Assembly: GCF_900089455.2 (NCBI RefSeq)
Contig: NZ_LT907988.1
Span: 1,860,001-1,924,000 of the forward strand
From: Orrella dioscoreae
GTDB lineage: Bacteria > Pseudomonadota > Gammaproteobacteria > Burkholderiales > Burkholderiaceae_B
DNA length: 64,000 bases
Direction: 5' to 3'
Position 1 is the first letter of the stretch, and the number at the start of each line of letters is the position of its first letter. Positions 1 through 7,847 of the stretch are shown in pieces. A model generated the notes under the pieces. That model was not told the origin of the DNA, did no database searches, and worked only from the letters and a program-made list of their open reading frames with translations. The position numbers and the translations under genes are program-made.

Positions 1-248
1 GGGTCTTCGACGCGGCGCGCGATCAGCAGCGGGCCGCCGCGCGGCGAGGGATTCTGCAGGATCTGGCAGTCGAAGCCCAGCGGCGTCAGGGTGGGCGCCA
101 TCTCGTCACGCAGGTACTGCGCCAGCGACGGCGGCACTGTCCCGCCGTCGCTTTCGGTGGGACAGGCGACGCGCCGCTCGAGGTCGGACAGGAATCGGCC
201 GTCATCGAAATAGGCGGCGGCCAGAGCAAGGGACTGGGATCGTGACAT
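1..248 (-). CDS. M20-family peptidase/amidohydrolase, N-terminal part
   Basis: Partial gene cut by the left edge; only the first 82 codons are present. The product begins MSRSQSLALAAAYFDDGRF and continues with the helical N-terminal region and the start of the catalytic domain (GPLLIARR near residue 75) typical of ArgE/DapE/CPG2-type M20 zinc hydrolases. These cleave amide or peptide bonds of small substrates in the cytoplasm. The metal ligands would lie beyond the edge, so activity cannot be judged. It is the last visible gene of a leftward cluster behind a Bug binding protein, which suggests a transported amide, peptide or N-acyl compound as substrate. The family call is fairly sure; the substrate is unknown. 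Confidence 0.75.
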   Translation of the reverse strand, partial: MSRSQSLALAAAYFDDGRFLSDLERRVACPTESDGGTVPPSLAQYLRDEMAPTLTPLGFDCQILQNPSPRGGPLLIARRVED

Positions 249-347
249 GGCGGCATCAGGCGCACAGGCCGGCGCGGGGCCGGCCTGTGCAATAGGGAGG
301 TGGATTTCAAGCGATACGCGCGGGCCATGTGCGGCCCCCGCCATCGC

Positions 348-1322
348 TCAGTTGCGTTCGATGTTGTTGTCGCGCGCAATCGGCGTGAGCTTGGCGATGT
401 CGCCTTCCACGCGCGAGACGTAGCCCGAAGGCGGCTCGTAGCCGGGTTGGATGCCGACTGCGCTCAGCTTTTCCTTCAGCGCCGGGTCGGCCAGCGTGTC
501 GGACAGGGCCTTGCTCAGCTTGTCCTGCGCGTCCTGGGGCACGCCGTTGGGGGCGACGATGGCGAACCAGGTCTGCATCGAGAAGCCGGGATAGCCGCTT
601 TCGGCCACGGTCGGGGCTTCCGGCATCAGCGGCGAGCGCTTGTCGCTGGTGACGGCCAGGATCTTCACGCGGCCGCCCTTGGCGGCGGCGATGGCGGCCG
701 GCAAGGCTTCGAAGCTGAGCGGAATCTGGCCGCCCATCAGGTCGTTGAGCGCGGGCGAGGAGCCCTTGTACGGAATGTGCGTGACCTTGACCTTGGCGGC
801 CGACCACAGCATTTCCGCGGCGAAATGCACGGGCGTACCGTTGCCGTGCGAACCGTAGGAATACTTGCTGGGGTCCTTGCGGACGTTCTCGATCAGGCTC
901 TTGATGTCGGTCGAGGGCTCGTTCTGCGAGGCCATCACGGCCAGCGGCGTCGTGCCGATGACGCCGATGGGCGCGAAGCTCTTGAGCGGATCGTAGGGCA
1001 GGGTGGGATACAGGATCGGGTTCAGCGTGAACGTGGTGGCGGTGCCCATCAGCAGGGTGTAGCCGTCGGGCGCGGATTTCGCCACGCTGTCGGCGCCGAT
1101 GATGGTGGCCGCGCCAGCCTTGTAGTCCACGATCACCGACTGGCCGAGCTTCTCGCCCATGCCCTGGGCGATGAAGCGCGCCACCGTGTCGGTGGTGCCG
1201 CCGGCCGGGAAGGGCACGATCAGCTTGATCGGGCGCTCCGGATAGGCTGCGTGGGCGGCGCCGGCCAAGGTGGCGCCGATGAGCGCCATGGCGCCCGCGA
1301 TGGTCTTGAGTGCATGTTTCAT
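348..1322 (-). CDS. Bug/TctC-family tripartite tricarboxylate transporter substrate-binding protein
   Basis: 324-residue periplasmic binding protein. Residues 1-25 form a Sec signal peptide ending AHA before AYPERP. The mature start YPERPIKLIVPFPAGGTTD is the Bug family signature, and the ligand-pocket motif GSHGNGTP and HIPYKGSSPALNDLMGGQI follow. Family members bind carboxylates or aromatic acids for TTT transporters or act as orphan sensors; no TctA/TctB membrane genes are visible here. The start is backed by an AAGGGGAA ribosome site. It lies 29 bp downstream of the beta-hydroxyacid dehydrogenase, in the same operon, so it probably delivers the cluster's substrate. The ligand cannot be read from the sequence. 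Confidence 0.93.
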   Translation of the reverse strand: MKHALKTIAGAMALIGATLAGAAHAAYPERPIKLIVPFPAGGTTDTVARFIAQGMGEKLGQSVIVDYKAGAATIIGADSVAKSAPDGYTLLMGTATTFTLNPILYPTLPYDPLKSFAPIGVIGTTPLAVMASQNEPSTDIKSLIENVRKDPSKYSYGSHGNGTPVHFAAEMLWSAAKVKVTHIPYKGSSPALNDLMGGQIPLSFEALPAAIAAAKGGRVKILAVTSDKRSPLMPEAPTVAESGYPGFSMQTWFAIVAPNGVPQDAQDKLSKALSDTLADPALKEKLSAVGIQPGYEPPSGYVSRVEGDIAKLTPIARDNNIERN

Positions 1323-1351
1323 GCTGTTTTCCCCTTGTTTCGTCGAGGCGT

Positions 1352-2242
1352 TCAGTGCGCCTGACGTTGGTTGGTATCGATGGTAACGATACGGTTGAAA
1401 TCTTCCTGGTCGGCCAGTTCCTTGTCGCTACCCTGCCAGATCGCGCCGACGGTGCGGCTGACCGGCAGGTCCAGGCCCGATTCGCGCATCAGCGATTGCG
1501 CAAGGCGCACGTCCTTGCGCATCAGCTGCATGGTGAAGCCCGAGTCGAAGCCCTGGTTCAGGATGCGGCTGGGGTAGTTGTAGAGCGTGACCCCGCTGCG
1601 GCCGGAGCCCGCATTGATCGACTCCAGCAATTGCTCGGTGCGCACGCCCGCGGCTTCGGCGATGCGGAAGGCTTCGCTGGCGGTCAGCAGGTGCGAGGCG
1701 ACCAGCAGGTTGTTCACCAGCTTGGCGATATAGCCCGCGCCGGCCTCGCCGATATGGAAGCGCTTCTCGCCCAGGGCGGCCAGCACCGGGGTGGCGGCTT
1801 CCAGGTCCTCGGCGGCGGCGCCGATGAACATCGTCAGCGTGCCCTTGGCCGCGCCCGCCGGGCCGCCGCTGACGGGGGCGTCGACGAAGCGCACGCCGGC
1901 CTCGCGCAGCGCCGGGATCAGCGCCTGCATGGTCTTCGGATCGGCGGTGGTGGTGTCGATCAGGATCGTGCCGGGGCGAGCCAGCGCGATCAGGCCTTCG
2001 GGGCCTTCCAGCAGCGCACGCACGATGTCGGAGTTGGGCAGCGACAAGACGATGGCGTCGGCCAGGCCGGCCAGTTCGGCCAGCGAGTCGGTGACGCGCA
2101 GGCCGTCGGCGGCGCAGGCTTCGCGCGCCGGGGCGTAGGCGTCCAGGCCGATGACCGACAGGCCCGCGCGCTGGATCGAGTTGGCCATGCCGCGGCCCAT
2201 CTTGCCCAGGCCGATGACGCCGATGGTGGAAAGCTTGCTCAT
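1352..2242 (-). CDS. NAD(P)-dependent beta-hydroxyacid dehydrogenase (HIBADH/tartronate semialdehyde reductase family)
   Basis: 296 residues, full length for the family. The N-terminal Rossmann fold carries IGVIGLGKMGRGMA (about 7-20). The substrate-binding motif DAPVSGGPAGAAKGTLTMF follows near 120, and the catalytic lysine sits in GYIAKLVNNLL near 170. Such enzymes interconvert beta-hydroxyacids and semialdehydes, for example 3-hydroxyisobutyrate or D-glycerate/tartronate semialdehyde. It sits 33 bp downstream of an aldehyde dehydrogenase, so the two could run successive alcohol-aldehyde-acid steps on one substrate. The exact substrate is not deducible. Confidence 0.9.
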   Translation of the reverse strand: MSKLSTIGVIGLGKMGRGMANSIQRAGLSVIGLDAYAPAREACAADGLRVTDSLAELAGLADAIVLSLPNSDIVRALLEGPEGLIALARPGTILIDTTTADPKTMQALIPALREAGVRFVDAPVSGGPAGAAKGTLTMFIGAAAEDLEAATPVLAALGEKRFHIGEAGAGYIAKLVNNLLVASHLLTASEAFRIAEAAGVRTEQLLESINAGSGRSGVTLYNYPSRILNQGFDSGFTMQLMRKDVRLAQSLMRESGLDLPVSRTVGAIWQGSDKELADQEDFNRIVTIDTNQRQAH

Positions 2243-2275
2243 GTTCTTGGGTGTCCGTGTAAGGAAGAAGGCGTT

Positions 2276-3775
2276 TCAGGCGCCGTGGGAGTAGGGGACC
2301 CAGACGTTCTTCGTCTGGGTGTATTCGTGCAGGGCTTCCTCGCCGCTGCCGCGGCCGTAGCCGCTGTTGCCGTAGCCGCCGAAGGGCGTGGAGGCGTGCA
2401 TCTCGCGGTACATGTTGATCCAGAAGATGCCGGCATTGACGCTGGCCGCCACGCGGTGCGCGCGGGCGATGTCGCGCGTCCAGACGGCGCCGGCCAGGCC
2501 GAACTCGCTGTCGTTCGCCACCGTGATCGCCTCTTCTTCCGTGTCGAAGGGAATGGCGACGACGACGGGACCGAACACTTCCTCGCGGGCGATGCGCATG
2601 CCGTTGTTCACGTGCTTGAGGATGGTGGGCGGCACGTAGTAGCCCTGCGCATCGGCGTCGGGCGCGGCCTTTCCTTCGGCCAGCTCGGCGCCTTCGGCCA
2701 GGCCCATGGCGATCATGTCCCACACGCGGCGGTACTGCGCCAGGTTGTTGATGGGGCCGCAATCCGAACTGTCGTCCAGCGGCGCGCCGACCTTGTAGCG
2801 GCGCGAGGCCACGGCCAGTTCGGCGACGAAGCGGTCGTAGACGGGACGCTGCACCAGCAGGCGCGAGCCGGCTGCGCAGTTCTGGCCCGTGTTGGCGAAG
2901 GCCGCGATCACGGCGGCATCCACCGCGGCCGGGATGTCGGCGTCGGCAAAGACGATATTGGCCGACTTGCCGCCCAGTTCCAGCAGGCAGGGGATCGGCC
3001 GCAAGCCCGCGGCGCTGTTCACGCGGCGGCCCGTCTGGGTCGAGCCCACGAACACGACCTTGCGCGTGGCCTCATGCTCGATGGCCGCGGGGCCGACGGT
3101 CTGGCCCAGGCCGTTGACCACCTGCAGCACGCCGGCGGGCAGGCCGGCCTCGATGGCAAGGCGGCCCAGCACCAGCGAGGACAGCGGCGTGAGTTCCGAG
3201 GGCTTGAGCAGCACGGCATTGCCCGTGGCCAGCGCGGGCGCCATGCTGCCGCCGGCCAGGTACAGCGGCGAATTCCAGGGCATGATCTGCAGCACCACGC
3301 CCAGGGGCTCGCGCAGCGTGTAGTTCAACTGACCGCCCGGCACGGGGGTGACCTTGCCGGCGAACTTGTCGGTCCAGCCCGCGTAGTAGCGGAAGCTCTC
3401 GGCGACCGCGCCCATCTGCGCGCGACAGCCTTTCAAAGCCTTGCCGGTCGACCAGGCTTCCAGCCGGGCCAGTGCCTCGGCGTGTTCGCCGACGAGTGCC
3501 GACAGGCGCGCCAGCACGATGCCGCGCTCGCGGGCGGGCTTCGCGGCCCAGACACGTTGTGCCTGGCGGGCGTCTTCCAGCGCCGCGCGCACCGTGTCGG
3601 CCGTCGTGTCCTGGTAGCTGAGCAGCGGCGTGCCATCTGCCGGGTTCACCAGGTCGATGGCCTGGCCGGTGCCTGCCACCAGCTTGCCCGACACATACGA
3701 GCCCACGACCGCGTCGGGCCCCATCAGGGCGGCGTAGAGGCGCTCCGGCGCCAGGGTGCGTGCGTCGGTGCTCAT
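2276..3775 (-). CDS. NAD(P)-dependent aldehyde dehydrogenase
   Basis: 499-residue ALDH-superfamily enzyme that oxidises an aldehyde to the carboxylic acid. Visible catalytic parts are Asn168 (MPWNSP), Lys191 (LLKPSE), the general base Glu266 (LELGGKSA) and the nucleophile Cys300 (NTGQNC). The start at 3775 (MSTDARTL) is chosen because its ATG overlaps the upstream gene's stop by 4 bp (ATGA), a translational-coupling arrangement. The frame stays open upstream but without homology. Closest in flavour to betaine/hydroxymuconic-type aldehyde dehydrogenases. Together with the carboxymuconolactone-decarboxylase-like gene and the hydroxyacid dehydrogenase it outlines a catabolic pathway whose substrate is unknown. 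Confidence 0.93.
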   Translation of the reverse strand: MSTDARTLAPERLYAALMGPDAVVGSYVSGKLVAGTGQAIDLVNPADGTPLLSYQDTTADTVRAALEDARQAQRVWAAKPARERGIVLARLSALVGEHAEALARLEAWSTGKALKGCRAQMGAVAESFRYYAGWTDKFAGKVTPVPGGQLNYTLREPLGVVLQIMPWNSPLYLAGGSMAPALATGNAVLLKPSELTPLSSLVLGRLAIEAGLPAGVLQVVNGLGQTVGPAAIEHEATRKVVFVGSTQTGRRVNSAAGLRPIPCLLELGGKSANIVFADADIPAAVDAAVIAAFANTGQNCAAGSRLLVQRPVYDRFVAELAVASRRYKVGAPLDDSSDCGPINNLAQYRRVWDMIAMGLAEGAELAEGKAAPDADAQGYYVPPTILKHVNNGMRIAREEVFGPVVVAIPFDTEEEAITVANDSEFGLAGAVWTRDIARAHRVAASVNAGIFWINMYREMHASTPFGGYGNSGYGRGSGEEALHEYTQTKNVWVPYSHGA

Positions 3776-4164
3776 GCGCTGGCTTTTTCGGCGTCGAATT
3801 CGGCGAAGAACAGGCGGGCGACGCGGGTGGCGTCGCTGCCGGTGGGCACGCCGCAATACAGGGCGACCTGCAGGAAGATTTCCTGGATTTCGTCGCGGGT
3901 GACGCCGTTGTTCAGGGCGCCGCGCAGGTGGATCTTCAGTTCGGCGGGGCGGTCCATGGCGGCCAGCATCGCCAGGTTGATCATGCTGCGGCTGCGGCGG
4001 TCCAGGCCGGGGCGGTCCCAGATGTCGCCCCACAGGTTCTTGATGGCGAACGTGCGCATCGGCTCGCTGAAGGCGTCGGTGACGGCGGCCGAATTCTTGA
4101 CGTAGGCCTCGCCCAGCACCTCATTGCGGATTTCCTCTCCGCGCTTGAACAGATCCTTGCTCAT
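3772..4164 (-). CDS. Carboxymuconolactone decarboxylase family protein
   Basis: 130 residues, typical of small single-domain CMD/AhpD-like proteins. The conserved stretch ELKIHLRGALNNGVT followed by EIQEIFLQVALYCGVPTG matches the 4-carboxymuconolactone decarboxylase (PcaC) core. There is no CxxC redox pair, so a decarboxylase-like or ring-opening role is more likely than AhpD-type peroxidase activity. It is the first gene of the leftward operon and overlaps the aldehyde dehydrogenase start by 4 bp. It faces a divergent LysR regulator across 214 bp. Other pca genes are absent, so it need not act in the protocatechuate branch. Confidence 0.85.
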   Translation of the reverse strand: MSKDLFKRGEEIRNEVLGEAYVKNSAAVTDAFSEPMRTFAIKNLWGDIWDRPGLDRRSRSMINLAMLAAMDRPAELKIHLRGALNNGVTRDEIQEIFLQVALYCGVPTGSDATRVARLFFAEFDAEKASA

Positions 4165-4260
4165 TTTGCTTGCCCTTTCTGCGTGTCGGTCCGGCCCGGA
4201 AGGTGGGCCATGCGATGCAGTCTAAGTAAGCCAATGCGATCTCGTAAGATGCGAATATCG

Positions 4261-4284
4261 TTATCATGATAAGCAAAGATTATC
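4261..4284. promoter_or_regulatory. Candidate LysR-type operator in the divergent intergenic region
   Basis: Two overlapping dyads stand out: the 12-bp palindrome TTATCATGATAA (4261-4272) and GATAA-N7-TTATC (4268-4284). The second contains a T-N11-A core (T4270 to A4282), the usual LysR-type recognition geometry. It lies between the start of the leftward catabolic operon and lysR, where such regulators normally bind. Placement and symmetry are seen; binding is inferred. Confidence 0.5.
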
Positions 4285-4378
4285 GGGGTAATTCCCATGA
4301 CAACGGCATGACACGTCCCTGCCGAAACCCCGGAAACCAGCCGGAATCCGCAGTTTTTCGCCCAAAAAAGGCCAGAAA

Positions 4379-5314
4379 ATGACCTTGGACCAATTACGGG
4401 CCTTCGTGGCCATCGTCGAGCACGGCAGCATCCGGGCAGGCGCCCGAAGTCTCGGTATCGCGCAAAGCGGGCTCACGCAGCAGTTGCGGCGGCTGGAACA
4501 CTCCCTGGGCACCACGCTGTTCGTGCGGGCCAGCAGCGGCGTGGTGCTGACCGATCATGGGCATACGTTGCTGGCGCGGGCGCGCATCATCCTGGGGGAG
4601 TGCCACCGCGCCGAGCAGGAGTTCAGCCACCTGAAGGGGGAGTTGTCGGGCAGCATCAGCGTCGGGGCCTCGTCAGAGGCCTGCGCGCGGCTGGTGCCGG
4701 CGGCGCTGCAGCAATTGCGCTGGGCCTATCCCAAGGTGCAGGTGCACCTGGCCAGCGGCCCCTCGGCGGCCCTGCTGTCGGGAATCCGCGAAGGACGGCT
4801 GGATTTCGCGGTGACGCTGGTGTCACAGGCCAGCGACATGAGCGACCTGTCCAGCACCAAGATGGGCGATTCGCGGCCCGCCATCCTGTGCCGGCGCGGC
4901 CACCCGCTGGCGGATGCCACGTCCATCCAGGCGCTGGCGCAGGCGCAATGGATCAATACGCGGCCACTGGGACCATCTGGCACGCCGTCGAACCGCCTGG
5001 GCGACTGGTTCGCCGCGCACGGCATGGCCAAGCCCAACGTGGCGGTCACGGTGGATTCCCTGCTGGATACCTTGAAACTGGTGGCCGAGACCGACTATCT
5101 CTTTCTCGGCCCGGGTTTCGTGGTGGAGGACGGCACCTTCACCCGTGAACTGAAGGCACTCGCCTTGCGCGAGCCCATTCCGCACGCGGACATCAGTCTG
5201 GTGCAGCGCACGGCCGTGCCGCTTGCGCCGGCTGCGCGGGTATTTGCCGCGATGCTGCTGTCCCTGAACCATGGGCGCGATGCGCGGCGAGACGGCGCCG
5301 CGCCAAATCCGTGA
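4379..5314 (+). CDS. LysR-family transcriptional regulator
   Basis: 311 residues. The N-terminal winged helix-turn-helix (about 1-60) reads MTLDQLRAFVAIVEHGSIRA then SLGIAQSGLTQQLRRLE, followed by a LysR substrate-binding domain (about 90-300). It is divergent from the CMD-ALDH-hydroxyacid dehydrogenase-Bug operon and is probably its inducer-responsive activator, using the dyads at 4261-4284. The ATG at 4379 begins exactly at the conserved HTH, with only a weak purine-rich ribosome site. Its last 122 bp overlap convergently with a small proline-rich gene on the other strand. The inducer is unknown. Confidence 0.93.
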   Translation: MTLDQLRAFVAIVEHGSIRAGARSLGIAQSGLTQQLRRLEHSLGTTLFVRASSGVVLTDHGHTLLARARIILGECHRAEQEFSHLKGELSGSISVGASSEACARLVPAALQQLRWAYPKVQVHLASGPSAALLSGIREGRLDFAVTLVSQASDMSDLSSTKMGDSRPAILCRRGHPLADATSIQALAQAQWINTRPLGPSGTPSNRLGDWFAAHGMAKPNVAVTVDSLLDTLKLVAETDYLFLGPGFVVEDGTFTRELKALALREPIPHADISLVQRTAVPLAPAARVFAAMLLSLNHGRDARRDGAAPNP

Positions 5315-5465
5315 AGACGTCTGCCTCGCCGGGTTTGGGAGGTTTGCGCACGGGCGGGACAGGGTCGTCGGGGGGCAGGGGGATAGGCGCGGGTTGGGTG
5401 TCCTCTTCAGGCAATAGCGCGGGAACCTCCTCTGGCTTGCGGTCGGGGCGGGGTGGCTGCTTCAT
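5193..5465 (-). CDS. Small proline-rich hypothetical protein
   Basis: 90 residues if started at the ATG at 5465, which has a good AAGGAG ribosome site six bases upstream. The first two-thirds are proline- and acid-rich (PAPIPLPPDDPVPPVRKPP) with no signal peptide or membrane segment; the rest is low-complexity. The 3' part overlaps the end of the convergent lysR gene by 122 bp, so its C-terminus may be fortuitous. Function is not recognised. The SD and the compositionally coherent N-terminus support a real gene, but it could also be a spurious reading frame. Confidence 0.5.
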   Translation of the reverse strand: MKQPPRPDRKPEEVPALLPEEDTQPAPIPLPPDDPVPPVRKPPKPGEADVFTDLARRRLAAHRAHGSGTAASRQIPAQPAQAARPCAAPD

Positions 5466-5609
5466 CGTTGCTCCTTCTTGCATCCTGACGCTTTCATTCG
5501 GGAAAGACGCAACGAAGACATTAATGTGTGCCCGTCTATTGCGACAGAGGACGGCGCACCACTCTCTCTAGTACTTTTGTACCGGTAGCCCTGCACTAAC
5601 GGAGGAGTG

Positions 5610-7241
5610 ATGCAGCAATCGACCACCGCGTTCACGACGGAGCGCAGGCACCTGCTCGAGATCATCGATGGACTCATCGAGGGCATCATCCTGCTGGACA
5701 CCGACCGGCATATCGCCTGGGCCAACGACACCGCGCTGGCCATGTATGGCGCGGCCAACCTGCTGGAGCTGGGCGGCACCGCCGCGGGCTTTCGCAAGCA
5801 CTACGCCCTGCGCCACCGCAATGGCAAGCCGCTGCTTGCCTCGCGTTATCCCATGGACCGCGCCCTGGCGGGCGAGGCCTTCTCCGACGTGGTGGTCGAG
5901 GTTACGCGCAAGGGCCAGGCGGATGCGCCGATGCGCGTGCATCGCCTGCGCAGCCTGCCGTTGCTGGACAGCGATGGCGTGACCGAAGGCATGGTGCTGG
6001 TTTGCCTGGACGAGACGGATCGCTATAGCGCCGAGGAGCGCTTCGAGCGCGCCTTTGCCGCGAACCCTGCGCCCGCCCTGATCTGCCGCCTGGACGACAT
6101 GCGCTGCATCAAGGTCAACGAGGGCTTCATGGAAATGACCGGTTATTCGCGCGACAGCCTGCTGGGCCGCAAGGCACGCGAAATCGGCGTGCTGGGCGCG
6201 GGCCCGGGCCGAGAGCGCGCCCTGGCGCGCCTGGGCGAGGGCCGCACCATTCCCCAGACGGAGACCCTGCTGACGATCAAGGGGGGCGGCAACAAGCTGG
6301 TGGTGGTGGCGGGCCAGCCCATCGACGTCGGTGGGCACGAGTGCATGCTTTTTACCTACAACGACCTGGAATCGCGCCGCCGCGCCGAGATCGCCTTGCG
6401 TCAGAGCGAGGAGCGGTTTTCGCGGGCCTTCCGGCTGGCGCCGGTGCCGATGGCGCTGGATACGCTCGAAGGCCAGTATCTCGAAGTCAATGATGCGTTC
6501 GTCAAGGTCACGGGATATGCCGCCGAGGACATCGTGGGCCGCGCCGATGCGGCGGGCACCTTGTGGGTCGACCCCAGCGCCTATCGCGAGGCGGCACGCG
6601 CGCTGCGCGCCACGGGCAGCATCAGCGGCCTGGAAGCGGTGCTGCGCGCCAGTGATGGCAGCACGCTCGATTGCCTCGTTTCCGCCGAAGTGGTCACGAT
6701 AGATGACATCGCCTGCGTGCTGACCGTGTACCAGGACATCAGCGAGCGCAAGCGTTCCGAGGCCGACCTGTATGCCGCCATCCAGACGGTGATGCAGGAC
6801 ACCTCGTGGTTCAGCCGCACGGTGATCGAGAAGCTGGCGCAATTGCGCATGCCGCATACCGAGGCGCGTCAGGCAGGGGGTGAGCTGGCCGACCTGAGCA
6901 CCCGCGAACGCGAGGTGCTGGGGCTGATGTGCCAGGGCCTGACCGACACCGAGATCGCGCTGGAATTGCATTTGTCACGCAACACCATACGCAATCACGT
7001 TGCCTCGCTGTACAGCAAGATTGGCGTGAACCGCCGCAGCGCCGCCATCGTGTGGGCGCGGCAGCGCGGCATCGTGGGCCGGGAAGTGCCGGCAGTCGCC
7101 AGCCGCCAGGCCGGGCGCTTCAAGCCCGCGGCACCGCCCGCGCCCGTCAAGGCAAGGAGCAAGACCAGGGAGAAAGTGAAACCCGCCGCGGTGCCAGGAA
7201 AACCGCCGGGCAAGGGCAAGGCGGTCAGGCGCAAGACCTGA
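5610..7241 (+). CDS. PAS-domain LuxR-type transcriptional regulator
   Basis: About 543 residues. Three consecutive PAS-like domains (roughly 8-115, 130-250 and 265-385; the third contains EDIVGRADAAGTLWV and ends DISERKRSE) precede a LuxR/GerE helix-turn-helix. The HTH reads LSTREREVLGLMCQGLTDTE then NTIRNHVASLYSKIGVNRR. The C-terminal 45 residues are Lys/Pro/Ala-rich and very basic, like a non-specific DNA-binding tail. It is probably a cytoplasmic one-component sensor-regulator; no membrane segments or kinase domain are present. ATG 5610 is preferred over GTG 5607 because GGAGG at 5601 then has a usable spacing. The signal and targets are unknown. Confidence 0.88.
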   Translation: MQQSTTAFTTERRHLLEIIDGLIEGIILLDTDRHIAWANDTALAMYGAANLLELGGTAAGFRKHYALRHRNGKPLLASRYPMDRALAGEAFSDVVVEVTRKGQADAPMRVHRLRSLPLLDSDGVTEGMVLVCLDETDRYSAEERFERAFAANPAPALICRLDDMRCIKVNEGFMEMTGYSRDSLLGRKAREIGVLGAGPGRERALARLGEGRTIPQTETLLTIKGGGNKLVVVAGQPIDVGGHECMLFTYNDLESRRRAEIALRQSEERFSRAFRLAPVPMALDTLEGQYLEVNDAFVKVTGYAAEDIVGRADAAGTLWVDPSAYREAARALRATGSISGLEAVLRASDGSTLDCLVSAEVVTIDDIACVLTVYQDISERKRSEADLYAAIQTVMQDTSWFSRTVIEKLAQLRMPHTEARQAGGELADLSTREREVLGLMCQGLTDTEIALELHLSRNTIRNHVASLYSKIGVNRRSAAIVWARQRGIVGREVPAVASRQAGRFKPAAPPAPVKARSKTREKVKPAAVPGKPPGKGKAVRRKT

Positions 7242-7250
7242 GCGCGCCGC

Positions 7251-7748
7251 TCAGAGCGCCAGGTACAGCGTTTCCTTGACCTCCTCCATCACCACGTAGC
7301 TGCGGGAGGAGGCCGAGGCGGGCAGGCGCTTCAACAGTTCGCCCAGCAGCCGGCGATAGGCGCGCATCTCGCCCAGCCTGGCCTTGACGAGGTAATCGAA
7401 CTCGCCGGACACCAGGTGGCATTCCAGCACTTCGGGCACTTCCATGAGCTCGCGGCGCACTTTCTCGAAGACGTCGCCCGACTTGGCCGACAGGTTGATC
7501 TCCAGGAAGACCAGCAGGTCCTTGCCCACGGCCTGCGGATTCACCCGGGCGTGGTAGCCCATGATGATGCCCTCGCGTTCCAGGCGCTTGACCCGCTCGG
7601 AGCAGGGCGTGGTGGAAAGATTGACCCGCCCGGCCAGCTCGCTGATGGGGATGCGGCCCTCTTTCTGCAGGATGTCCAGGATCTGCCGGTCGATCCTGTC
7701 CAGTGGGCGAATTTCACTTCCGGCCGGGGTTTTTCTGGAGGATGCCAT
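7251..7748 (-). CDS. dadR: Lrp/AsnC-family regulator of the dad operon
   Basis: 165 residues: an N-terminal AsnC-type helix-turn-helix (ILQKEGRIPISELAGRVNLS then CSERVKRLEREGII, about 27-62) followed by a RAM ligand-sensing domain (about 75-155, with LVFLEINLSAKSGDVF). It is divergent from dadA-dadX, the arrangement of the alanine-responsive DadR of Pseudomonas and related bacteria. It therefore probably activates alanine catabolism when L-alanine is present. The symbol rests on gene context; the protein alone would only be called Lrp-like. Confidence 0.88.
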   Translation of the reverse strand: MASSRKTPAGSEIRPLDRIDRQILDILQKEGRIPISELAGRVNLSTTPCSERVKRLEREGIIMGYHARVNPQAVGKDLLVFLEINLSAKSGDVFEKVRRELMEVPEVLECHLVSGEFDYLVKARLGEMRAYRRLLGELLKRLPASASSRSYVVMEEVKETLYLAL

Positions 7749-7759
7749 GACTTATTTCT

Positions 7760-7779
7760 TGTTTGGGGCCCATAAAACA
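7760..7779. promoter_or_regulatory. Imperfect dyad between dadR and dadA, candidate Lrp-type operator
   Basis: The 20-bp element TGTTTGGGGCCCATAAAACA is an A/T-flanked imperfect inverted repeat. It sits 12 bp from the dadR start and 69 bp from the dadA start, the expected place for DadR to act on both. An oligo-A run follows at 7781-7788. Binding is inferred. Confidence 0.4.
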
Positions 7780-7847
7780 GGAAAAAAAACTGGGGAATTG
7801 TCCATAGACTAGCCGAATTGACTTACACCAAACAACAGGGGAATGCC

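Noticed and set aside
1310-4105. A 931-codon plus-strand frame over the catabolic cluster.
   Set aside because: It crosses three well-defined minus-strand genes and shows only Arg/Gly/Ala/His-rich sequence.
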